64,000 nt of DNA from an uncultured Lachnospiraceae bacterium (GTDB taxonomy: Bacteria; Bacillota; Clostridia; Lachnospirales; Lachnospiraceae), in the NCBI GenBank assembly GCA_910587935.1, contig CAJUNP010000015.1:1-64000 (forward strand). The letters run 5' to 3'. The notes under the pieces are model-generated. The model was not told the origin of the DNA, ran no database searches, and was given only the letters and a program-made list of their open reading frames with translations. The number at the start of each line of letters is the position of its first letter. The first letter of the stretch is position 1. The translations under genes were made by a program, and so were the position numbers. Positions 25,527-33,130 of the stretch are shown here, piece by piece.

Positions 25527-28313
25527 ATGAAGAAACCATTAGACAAAGAGCTGTATCCCGATTACGTCTATCCGGAACACAAGCCCGATCACAGCGAACC
25601 GCCCCGGGAGAGCATTTTAAAGCTCGGCAAAATGATTACGGACCGAATTCCCCAGAAGCTCGGTATCAAAAAAATCACACAGGACGATCCGGAATATTGG
25701 GGACTTGCAGGCGTGCTGACCGATGAGGAAGCGGAAATTGCCCTGAAAATGGGCGTGCGTAAGCCCAAAACCCTGCAGGAAATAGCAAAGCTTACCGGAA
25801 TTCCCGAACAGGAGCTGGAGCCGAAGCTTCAGGAAATGTCCGTGAAAGGAATTCTGGAATACAACTGGGAAAATCCCGGTCATGAGAAACAGTACCTGCT
25901 GCCCATGTACGTACCGGGTTCGGCGGAATTCTTCAACATGAACAGCAAGATTATCGAAGAACACCCCGAAGTGACTTTGTTCTTCGAGCATATGTCAAGA
26001 CTGCCCCTGGAACACGTGACGCCTTTTGTAGGAGAAGGCGGCAACGGTATCGGTATGCATGTAATTCCCGTGGAAAAAGCCATAGAGATGGAAAACGAGT
26101 CTATTGACCTGGAGCATATTTCCTACTGGCTGTCCAAGTATGAAGGCAAATATGCTGCAAGTCCCTGCTCCTGCCGCCGTTCCCGTCTGCTGCACGACGA
26201 AGGCTGCGGAGACGACCCGGAGGGCTGGTGCGTAGCCGTAGGCGATATGGCGGATTATGTAGTAGAAACCCAAAAGGACGGACGCTATATTACTAAAGAA
26301 GAGGCTCTGGAAATTTTCAGGCAGGCGGAAGATAACGGGTTCGTACACCAGATTACCAATATTGACGGCGCCAATAAAATTTTTGCCATCTGTAACTGCA
26401 ATGTAAATGTTTGTTATGCACTGCGTACCTCCCAGCTTTTCAATACGCCCAATATGTCCCGTTCCGCGTACATAGCCAAAGTAGACAAGTCCAAATGCGT
26501 TGCCTGCGGCAAGTGTGTGGAATCCTGCCCCGCGGGAGCGGTAAAGCTGGGACAGAAGCTCTGCAAAAAAGACGGCAGCGAAGTGACTTATCCTAAGATG
26601 CCGCTTCCAAAGGAGCAGAAATGGGGCGAGCACATGTGGACCCATAACTACAGAGACGTGAACCGGATCAACTGCTATGACACCGGAACCGCGCCCTGCA
26701 AAACGGCCTGCCCCGCGCATATTGCGATTCAGGGTTATTTGCAGCTTGCAAAAGAAGGACGCTATCAGGAAGCGCTGGCTCTGATTAAAAAAGACAATCC
26801 TCTGCCTGCCATTTGCGGACGTATCTGCAACCGGCGCTGCGAAGACGCATGTACCCGGGGAACGATCGACGAGGCGGTAGCAATCGACGCGGTAAAACGG
26901 TTTGTTGCGGAACAGGATTTAAACGCCGCAACCCGCTATATTCCCAAACCTACCGTTCCTTCCTTAAAAGGCGGATTCGATGAGAAAATCGCCATTATCG
27001 GTTCGGGGCCGGCCGGTCTTTCCTGCGCCTATTTTCTGGCGGAAAAGGGTTACAAACCGACGATATTTGAAAAAGACGAAAAACCCGGCGGTATGCTGAC
27101 CTACGGAATTCCTTCCTACAAGCTGGAAAAAGATCTGATTGCGGCGGAAATCGATGTGATCAAGGCCATGGGAGTCGAGATTAAATGCGGCGTTGAAGTA
27201 GGAAAAGACGTTACCATTGAGCAGCTCCGTAAGCAGGGATATAAAGGCTTTTATATTGCAATCGGCTGCCAGGGCGGAAGAAAAGCAGGCGTACCCGGAG
27301 AGGATGCCCAGGGCGTCTATACCGCGGTGGAATTTTTAAGAGAAGCCGGTACGAAGGAATCTTTTGAACTTGGCGGAGACGTGATCGTTATCGGCGGCGG
27401 CAATGTTGCCATAGACGCAGCCAGAACAAGCTCCCGCTGTACGCAGGGCAAGGTTACCATGGTGTGCCTGGAAAACAAAGACGAAATGCCCGCAAGCCGG
27501 GAAGAAATTCTGGAAGCAAGCGAGGAAAATATTACCATTCAAAACGGATGGGGGCCGAAAGAAATACTTGTGGAAAACGGTAAGGCGGCAGGCGTCGTAT
27601 TCAAAAAATGTACCCGCGTTTACGATGACAGCCACCGGTTCGCTCCCGTTTACGACGAAGAACAGACCATGACTCTGCGCTGCGGCAGCGTTATTTTCAG
27701 CGTAGGCCAGAGTATTGTCTGGGGCGATCTGTTAAAGAATACAAAGGTCGAGCTGCGTCCCAACGGAGGCGCGGTTGCCGACAGGCTTACGTACCAGACC
27801 GCGGAACCCGATATTTTTGTGGGAGGCGACGTATATACCGGGCCCAAATTTGCCATAGACGCCATTGCGGCGGGACGGGAAGGAGCGGTTTCCCTTCACC
27901 GCTTTGTGCATGAGCACTGTACGCTGACGATCGGTAGAAACCGGAGAGATTTTATTGAACTGGATAAGGACGATCTCTTTATTGCAAGCTATGACAATAC
28001 CGACAGGCAAAGACCGGAAAAAGCCGAAGAGGCGCAGGCGAAGTCCTTCCGGGATCTGTCCCATACCCTTACCGAGGAGCAGGTGAAGGCGGAAACCTCC
28101 CGGTGTTTAGGCTGCGGCGCATCCGTGGTGGACCCCAACAAATGTATCGGCTGCGGTATCTGTACTACCAAATGCGTATTTGACGCGATTACCCTTCACA
28201 GGGAGCTGCCGGGCTGCTCTACGATGATTAAATCGGAAGACAAATTAAAATACGTGCTGCCCAATATGATTAAGCAGTCCTTAAAGGTAACGTTCGCACC
28301 CAAAAAGAAATAA
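25527..28313 (+). CDS. Fe-S/FAD-NAD(P) oxidoreductase with GltD-like core
   Basis: 928 residues, cytoplasmic. Residues 1-200 include a winged-helix-like part (LQEIAKLTGIPEQELEPKLQ). Residues 213-300 form a Cys-rich domain (SPCSCRRSR, GCGDDPEGWC, AICNCNVNVC). Residues 315-345 are a ferredoxin site (CVACGKCVESCP). Residues 380-470 match the Fe-S domain of glutamate synthase small subunits (CKTACPAHI, CGRICNRRCEDAC). The FAD fold starts at GSGPAGLSCAYF (about 490), the NAD(P) fold at GGGNVAIDAART (about 621), and CIGCGICTTKC (about 872) gives another cluster. The core is that of NfnB/GltD-type electron-transfer flavoproteins. Position between hypB and hypA implies work with a nickel enzyme, but the partner is not in the window. 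An excellent AGGAGG precedes it. Confidence 0.85.
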   Translation: MKKPLDKELYPDYVYPEHKPDHSEPPRESILKLGKMITDRIPQKLGIKKITQDDPEYWGLAGVLTDEEAEIALKMGVRKPKTLQEIAKLTGIPEQELEPKLQEMSVKGILEYNWENPGHEKQYLLPMYVPGSAEFFNMNSKIIEEHPEVTLFFEHMSRLPLEHVTPFVGEGGNGIGMHVIPVEKAIEMENESIDLEHISYWLSKYEGKYAASPCSCRRSRLLHDEGCGDDPEGWCVAVGDMADYVVETQKDGRYITKEEALEIFRQAEDNGFVHQITNIDGANKIFAICNCNVNVCYALRTSQLFNTPNMSRSAYIAKVDKSKCVACGKCVESCPAGAVKLGQKLCKKDGSEVTYPKMPLPKEQKWGEHMWTHNYRDVNRINCYDTGTAPCKTACPAHIAIQGYLQLAKEGRYQEALALIKKDNPLPAICGRICNRRCEDACTRGTIDEAVAIDAVKRFVAEQDLNAATRYIPKPTVPSLKGGFDEKIAIIGSGPAGLSCAYFLAEKGYKPTIFEKDEKPGGMLTYGIPSYKLEKDLIAAEIDVIKAMGVEIKCGVEVGKDVTIEQLRKQGYKGFYIAIGCQGGRKAGVPGEDAQGVYTAVEFLREAGTKESFELGGDVIVIGGGNVAIDAARTSSRCTQGKVTMVCLENKDEMPASREEILEASEENITIQNGWGPKEILVENGKAAGVVFKKCTRVYDDSHRFAPVYDEEQTMTLRCGSVIFSVGQSIVWGDLLKNTKVELRPNGGAVADRLTYQTAEPDIFVGGDVYTGPKFAIDAIAAGREGAVSLHRFVHEHCTLTIGRNRRDFIELDKDDLFIASYDNTDRQRPEKAEEAQAKSFRDLSHTLTEEQVKAETSRCLGCGASVVDPNKCIGCGICTTKCVFDAITLHRELPGCSTMIKSEDKLKYVLPNMIKQSLKVTFAPKKK

Positions 28314-28329
28314 AGGCAGGGGCATAAGC

Positions 28330-28674
28330 ATGCATGAATTAGGAGTCGTATTTCATATCATGGACAGTCTGGAAAAGGTGGCCGCAGAAAACGAAGTGAC
28401 AAACGTCTCCAAAGTGGTTTTGGAGCTGGGAGAGGTATCAACCGTCATAGAATCCTATCTGCAGAACTGCTGGAAGTGGGCGGTGAAAAAAAGAGACCTG
28501 TTTGCAGACGCGGAATTAATTGTGGAAACGCTTCCCGCCGTCACCTACTGCGAAGGCTGCGGGCAGACTTATCCCACCGTGGAGTATGGAAAAATTTGTC
28601 CCCATTGCAAAAGTCCCGATACATGGCTTTTGCAGGGGAACGAATTTAACATAAAAGAAATAGAAGTATACTAA
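28330..28674 (+). CDS. hypA: Nickel metallochaperone HypA
   Basis: 114 residues, full length for HypA. The N-terminus MHELGVVFHI has the conserved Met-His-Glu that binds nickel. The C-terminal half carries the structural zinc site with two CxxC pairs (YCEGCG, ICPHCK). HypA passes nickel to HypB. The gene starts 16 bases after the oxidoreductase and 20 bases before the DUF5692 gene, so the four genes are one operon. Residues such as EVTNVSKVVLELGEV fit the usual HypA core. Confidence 0.9.
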   Translation: MHELGVVFHIMDSLEKVAAENEVTNVSKVVLELGEVSTVIESYLQNCWKWAVKKRDLFADAELIVETLPAVTYCEGCGQTYPTVEYGKICPHCKSPDTWLLQGNEFNIKEIEVY

Positions 28675-28694
28675 AAGAGAAAGAGGGAGAGATT

Positions 28695-29732
28695 ATGATT
28701 TTTCAAATTTATGACGGAAGAACCTTATGGCAGCTTTTGGGATGGGTTCTGGTATTTGCCGGCCTGATTCTGATGAACGAAATCGCAAGGCGCACGAAAA
28801 TCGGCGGCATGGCCTGCTTTTTTGCGCTTCCCGCCGTCCTCACGGTTTATTTTATCGCCATCTATATCGGAGCCGCGCAGGGAGCCGAATGGGCCTTAAA
28901 TAACCAGACCTATGTACACATGAACAGCTGGTTCCATTATGCCAAGCTTTATGCGGCGCTGGCAGGCTGTATCGGTTTCATGATTATTAAATACCACTGG
29001 GGCAAGCTGGGCAAGTCCCATGCGTTTAAGGTATTCCCGTTTGTAATCGTCGCCATCAACATTCTGATTGCCGTTGTGTCTGACTTTGAATCTGCGGTCA
29101 GAGCCGGCGACATAATGGGCGGCTGGTGGAAATCTTCCGAAGGCGTATGGCTGTACGGCGGCTGGTGGAATATATTAAACGGTATTGCGGGCCTGATCAA
29201 TATTGTCTGCATGACCGGCTGGTGGGGCATTTACTCTTCCAAGGATAAAAAGGATATGCTTTGGCCGGATATGACCTGGTGCTTTATCCTGGCATATGAT
29301 ATCTGGAACTTCCAGTATACCTATCTGAACCTGCCTACTCATTCCTGGTACTGCGGCTTTGCGCTCCTCCTTGCGCCTACCGTTGCCAATGCACTCTGGA
29401 ACAAAGGGGGCTGGATACAAAACCGCGCCAATACCTTAGCGCTTTGGTGTATGTTTGCGCAGGTATTCCCGCTTTTCCAGGACGGCAGCCGTTTTACAAC
29501 CGTATCCTCCGTATACGGAGCAGGCGGCGCGGCGGCGGCCTTTGGCGAAACAATGCCGACGGCGGCGAATCCTACGGCGCAGGGCGTTATTTCCGTAATC
29601 TCCGTTGTTGTTAATATCGTGGTATTTGCCGTGATACTGAAACGTGCGAAAGCACAAAAGAAGAACCCTTATACCAATGAAATATTTACAGACCAGAAAG
29701 ATTTCAAACAGGCAATGGGCAGAGCGGAATAA
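28695..29732 (+). CDS. DUF5692-family polytopic membrane protein
   Basis: 345 residues with about eight or nine hydrophobic segments (LGWVLVFAGLILMNEIA, FFALPAVLTVYFIAIYIGA, FVIVAINILIAVVSDF and others) and a Trp-rich middle (GGWWKSSEGVWLYGGWWN, MTGWWGIY). I place it in DUF5692, a family without known function, with moderate confidence. Translation is coupled to the hypA operon and a strong terminator follows. A membrane partner of the oxidoreductase, a nickel transporter or a transporter for the enzyme's substrate are all possible. It lacks the HX4DH motif of NiCoT nickel permeases. Confidence 0.7.
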   Translation: MIFQIYDGRTLWQLLGWVLVFAGLILMNEIARRTKIGGMACFFALPAVLTVYFIAIYIGAAQGAEWALNNQTYVHMNSWFHYAKLYAALAGCIGFMIIKYHWGKLGKSHAFKVFPFVIVAINILIAVVSDFESAVRAGDIMGGWWKSSEGVWLYGGWWNILNGIAGLINIVCMTGWWGIYSSKDKKDMLWPDMTWCFILAYDIWNFQYTYLNLPTHSWYCGFALLLAPTVANALWNKGGWIQNRANTLALWCMFAQVFPLFQDGSRFTTVSSVYGAGGAAAAFGETMPTAANPTAQGVISVISVVVNIVVFAVILKRAKAQKKNPYTNEIFTDQKDFKQAMGRAE

Positions 29733-29744
29733 ATATGCCCGGAT

Positions 29745-29790
29745 AAAGCAGCGGCGCCCACAGGTTTTGAATTTGCGGGCGCCGCTTTGT
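29745..29790. terminator. Terminator between converging operons
   Basis: GCGGCGCCC (29751-29759) and GGGCGCCGC (29777-29785) form a GC-rich stem extended by AAAGC/GCTTT. On the plus strand it is followed by TTTGTTTG. It ends the hyp operon and probably also the long type VII operon arriving on the minus strand. Confidence 0.75.
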
Positions 29791-29798
29791 TTGAAAAT

Positions 29799-29933
29799 TT
29801 AATAGTTTTTTTCCAGATTTTCCTGTATTTTTTTTCGCTTATTTTTAAGGTAAAACAAGACGACGACAAATAGTATAAGAGATAAGACAAGCCCGGTTAT
29901 GCCTCCCCAGAAAAGCAGCTTTCCTACTGTCAT
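29799..29933 (-). CDS. Small single-pass membrane protein, 44 residues
   Basis: Too short for ordinary ORF calling. It starts MTVGKLLFWGGITGLVLSLI, continues as a hydrophobic helix (LFVVVLFYL) and ends in a basic, polar tail (KNKRKKIQENLEKNY) before TAA at 29801-29799. Topology should be N-out with a cytoplasmic tail. AAAGGA lies about 12 bases upstream. It begins 17 bases after the kinase stop on the same strand and is followed by the operon terminator, so it is the last gene of the type VII/kinase operon. Function unknown; EssA-like small membrane subunits exist in other type VII loci, but I see no specific match. Confidence 0.6.
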   Translation of the reverse strand: MTVGKLLFWGGITGLVLSLILFVVVLFYLKNKRKKIQENLEKNY

Positions 29934-29950
29934 AATGATGTTCGTTCCTT

Positions 29951-32122
29951 TCACAGTTTTTTCAAATCTTCAACCAGGTTTCCCAATATCTGCATATTTG
30001 TATCTACGCTTCCGCCATTGTTCAGATTCCTTTGATATAAATCGTCCGCTTTGTCGTAGTATTCTGCTATAATACTGTAATCCCGCTTTTCAATTGAAAT
30101 TTTATTTTGAATCTCCGCATATAGCAGAGTAAGGTACATATAGCTTCTATAGTCTTCCGGATATATGTCAATCATTTCCAGCAGAGCCGCTTCGGCCTCT
30201 TCATATTGTTCCAGTGTCTGGTTAATAACGGCTATATTCTGCAGTACATGGAAATTTCTATATCCGTTTTGAAGGATACCTTCAAAGCGGAGCAGCGCTT
30301 TTTCATAATAATCGGCCGCCCGATCCTCATTTTCCGCTTGTCCCGCTAATTCAAAATAGACATCCGCCAGTTTTTCGGACAGGCTTAATTCATAACTGCT
30401 GTCCAGTCGGCTGACAGCCGTTTCCAAGAGTTTTCTTTCTTTATCCAATGCATCTTCAATTTTATTTCTGCCATCCTCATAAATCTGGACGCCTGTTAAA
30501 TAAGCATGATAGCATATATCACTGTCCTCTGTCATATCCAATACTTTGCAGATCAGCGCTTCGGCCTCTTCATATTTCTTCCCGCTCAGAACAATTTCCG
30601 CCTTGGTCAGATAAACTTCCGCGTCAGAAATGCCTTTCTGCAGAGCGTCCTCCAGGAATTTTTCCGCTCCCGCGCTGTCATTGTCTCGGGCAAGCGCAAT
30701 TGCGCATCTCGTATAATAAACTCCTTCACCGGGTTGAAATTCAATCGCCTTTTTATAACTGTCCGCCGCCAGATTGAATTCTTCCAGCCCCATATAACAT
30801 TCTCCGGCCAGAAATTGTAACGTGGCCCACAAATCGGCGGTTTCTTCGGTAAGGTTTTTTGTATCGATCCGGATTTTCTGCACATTGGCTATGCCTTCCG
30901 CATAGCGCTGCCACATATAATAAATGTTTACCAGTTCTATATAGGCGGTTAAATCCTCCGGTCTCATTTCCACTGCGCTCTGACAGGCCTGGCTGGCTTC
31001 CTCAAACATTCCCTGCCGGTACAATTCATTGGCGCTTTCGATTTGCGCTGCGTAAGCGTTATATTCCTCCGCTTTCATCTTCTTATATCCAAGCGCGGTA
31101 CATATCATGCTGACAGAGGCCAGCGCGATTACTATGCCTGCCAGAATATCCCTTTTGCGCGCATAGGAAACGTACTCATGATCCAGTTTTTTAATATTAA
31201 CAAAAGCATCATGCATTTTCTCAGCAGTCTGAAAACGTTTGTCAGGTTCCTTCTGCATGGCCTTCTCTATAATGTATATCAATCCGTCGCTGACTCCGGC
31301 GCTGCGGTCTCCAAGAGGCGTTACCCGCGCCGTTGCCTTTTGCGGACGTTCCAGTGTAATCATATGATACAATGCGGCCCCCAGGCTGTATATATCCGAT
31401 CTTTCATCAATTTTCGGAGAAACCTCGTATAATTCTCCGGCTGTGTCCGGTTGTATATAATTGCTCCCAAGTATTTCCGTCGCCTCATCCTGTATAATTC
31501 CACTGCTGAAGTCCGACAGAATTTCTGTTACATCTTGCCCGCCGTCCCTGTTATTATAAGAAATAGTTCCTTCTTTATTCTGTCTGACGCCGTACTGTTC
31601 CGGAGGGGAATATCCGTCGGAATGTGCCATGATGTCTTTTTTTGTGTCCTGCCCGATTGATACGTTAAAATCAATCAGACATACGTTTCCTTTAGGCGTA
31701 AGCATAATATTAGCGGGCTTTATATCCCTGTGTATGATTGCCGGCGTCTGACCGTGCAAATAGGCCAGAACGTCCGACAATTGTGTTCCCCACCTGATTA
31801 TATCCTTAGCCGCAAACTTCTTTCCCTTTTTTAAAAGCTGCTGGAAATTCTCCCCTTCAATATATTCCATCACGGTATATACCCGATTATTTTCTATAAA
31901 AAAGTCATATACCTGTGGAAGATAAGGATGGCTGAGATTTTTTAAAATGTCCGCTTCTCCGCGGTTCTCAATAACGCCCTGCATATTGTCTTTTATCTTT
32001 TTTATCACAACCGGTTTTTCCAGCCTCAGGTGCTCGGCCAGATAAATTTCACCGCCTCCTCCCGATCCTATTGCTCTGATAACTTTATATGTGTTGTCCA
32101 GAACAGTGCCTTGTTCCATCAT
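29951..32122 (-). CDS. Membrane Ser/Thr protein kinase with external TPR domain
   Basis: 723 residues from the ATG seven bases after AGGAGG (32122). Kinase domain residues 10-300: Gly loop GSGGGGEIYLAEH, Lys in VVIKKI, HRDIKPANIM at about 131, metal site DFN at 151 in place of DFG, and activation-segment end SPPEQYG. One membrane helix lies at about 322-343 (DILAGIVIALASVSMICTAL). The C-terminal 380 residues are TPR repeats (CQSAVEMRPEDLTAYIELVN, YKKAIEFQPGEGVYY) and should be outside the cell. PASTA repeats are absent. With the FHA protein and PP2C phosphatase of the same operon it forms a complete phospho-switch, probably controlling secretion. Confidence 0.88.
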   Translation of the reverse strand: MMEQGTVLDNTYKVIRAIGSGGGGEIYLAEHLRLEKPVVIKKIKDNMQGVIENRGEADILKNLSHPYLPQVYDFFIENNRVYTVMEYIEGENFQQLLKKGKKFAAKDIIRWGTQLSDVLAYLHGQTPAIIHRDIKPANIMLTPKGNVCLIDFNVSIGQDTKKDIMAHSDGYSPPEQYGVRQNKEGTISYNNRDGGQDVTEILSDFSSGIIQDEATEILGSNYIQPDTAGELYEVSPKIDERSDIYSLGAALYHMITLERPQKATARVTPLGDRSAGVSDGLIYIIEKAMQKEPDKRFQTAEKMHDAFVNIKKLDHEYVSYARKRDILAGIVIALASVSMICTALGYKKMKAEEYNAYAAQIESANELYRQGMFEEASQACQSAVEMRPEDLTAYIELVNIYYMWQRYAEGIANVQKIRIDTKNLTEETADLWATLQFLAGECYMGLEEFNLAADSYKKAIEFQPGEGVYYTRCAIALARDNDSAGAEKFLEDALQKGISDAEVYLTKAEIVLSGKKYEEAEALICKVLDMTEDSDICYHAYLTGVQIYEDGRNKIEDALDKERKLLETAVSRLDSSYELSLSEKLADVYFELAGQAENEDRAADYYEKALLRFEGILQNGYRNFHVLQNIAVINQTLEQYEEAEAALLEMIDIYPEDYRSYMYLTLLYAEIQNKISIEKRDYSIIAEYYDKADDLYQRNLNNGGSVDTNMQILGNLVEDLKKL

Positions 32123-32197
32123 GATCTTTCCTCCTGACACAAAGCAGATTTTGCTGCCCGTGTTATTGCTTTGGTAAATGCCCCAAAATATATCCTT

Positions 32198-33130
32198 CTA
32201 TTCAGATTCCAGTTCTGGAGTGGGCGTGGGTGTCGGCGTGGGTGTCGGCGTCGGTGTCGGCGTCGGTGTCGGCGTGGGCGTGGGTGTCGGCGTGGGTGTC
32301 GGCGTTGGGGTGGGCGTCGGCGTCGGCGTGGGTGTCGGCGTCGGCATGGGTGTCGGCGTCGGCGTGGGTGTCGGCGTCGGCGTGGGTGTCGGCGTTGGGG
32401 TGGGCGTCGGCGTCGGCGTGGGCGTTGGGGTGGGCGTCGGCGTCGGTGTCGGCGTGGGGTCCGGTACTTTTTCCGGTTCTTCCGGGGGCTTTTGCTGTCC
32501 GCTGTTTTCCTGATTACCGGAATCACCGTTTCCGGAATTTATTTGTTCCGGTTGTTCTTCCTGCGCGGCCGGTAAATCCGGTTCCAGCATCTGTGTAATT
32601 ACCGCTTCCGGTTTATTCTGATCCTCACGTGTTTTTCCCTGTCCGCCGCCGTTATCTGTCTTTTTCCCGAGCCTGCCGTCACCTGTCAGTTCATACCCTA
32701 GTCTTCTGATCTCGTCCGCTTTATCCGTTTTGCCGGACTGTTCGTAAATGCCCACAATTTTTAAGTATAACTCCGGATCATCCGGATATATGTTCAATGC
32801 TTTAAGCAGTACTTCAATTGCTTTATCCGCATCTCCGGCTTCATAGAGTCTGCTGGCTACCTGAAGAAATTCTTCGCTTGACGCAGCGTTACCGCCAACC
32901 ATGTTTTTATAAGATAAAAGCACTTCTTCAAAACCATAATTCATATAGTATTTATGGACTATTTTTACGCTGTTACAGTATATTTGCGTTGTACTGAGTT
33001 TTTCCGCATTGGCAACGATTACGCTGCTGCTTACCGCAATCCCGCATACTCCCATGAATACGATCTTATAACTGTTTTTAACTGATTTTATCCATTTTCT
33101 TCTGTTCACCCTGTAATTCTCCCTGAACAT
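32198..33130 (-). CDS. TPR protein with long Pro-Thr repeat tail
   Basis: 310 residues. A basic start and one hydrophobic segment at about 22-41 (YKIVFMGVCGIAVSSSVIVA) make it a signal anchor or secreted. Residues 85-150 contain TPR-like helices (EEFLQVASRLYEAGDADKAI, LYLKIVGIYEQSGKTDKADE). A Gln/Glu/Asn-rich linker leads into about 40 Pro-Thr dipeptides broken once by a Met (PTPMPTP), ending TPELESE. Such PT tails span cell walls. The start follows the stop of the 2178-residue gene directly and the kinase gene comes next. It may be a wall-spanning partner of the kinase's external TPR domain. Confidence 0.75.
   Translation of the reverse strand: MFRENYRVNRRKWIKSVKNSYKIVFMGVCGIAVSSSVIVANAEKLSTTQIYCNSVKIVHKYYMNYGFEEVLLSYKNMVGGNAASSEEFLQVASRLYEAGDADKAIEVLLKALNIYPDDPELYLKIVGIYEQSGKTDKADEIRRLGYELTGDGRLGKKTDNGGGQGKTREDQNKPEAVITQMLEPDLPAAQEEQPEQINSGNGDSGNQENSGQQKPPEEPEKVPDPTPTPTPTPTPTPTPTPTPTPTPTPTPTPTPTPTPTPMPTPTPTPTPTPTPTPTPTPTPTPTPTPTPTPTPTPTPTPTPTPELESE
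32215..32462. repeat. Hexanucleotide minisatellite coding for Pro-Thr
   Basis: About 245 bases are built from 6-base units of the type GGTGTC/GGCGTC/GGCGTG, read on the minus strand as alternating Pro and Thr codons. Larger blocks recur inside it (GTGTCGGCGTTGGGGTGGGC occurs at least twice), a sign of recent slippage or unequal exchange. All changes keep frame. Confidence 0.9.

Noticed and set aside
32215..32462. Repeat block considered as a CRISPR array
   Set aside because: Units are six bases long with no spacers and lie inside a coding frame.
32171..32598. Plus-strand frames of Gly-Val, Arg-Arg or Ser-Ala repeats
   Set aside because: They are antisense shadows of the Pro-Thr minisatellite; every frame through a six-base repeat stays open.
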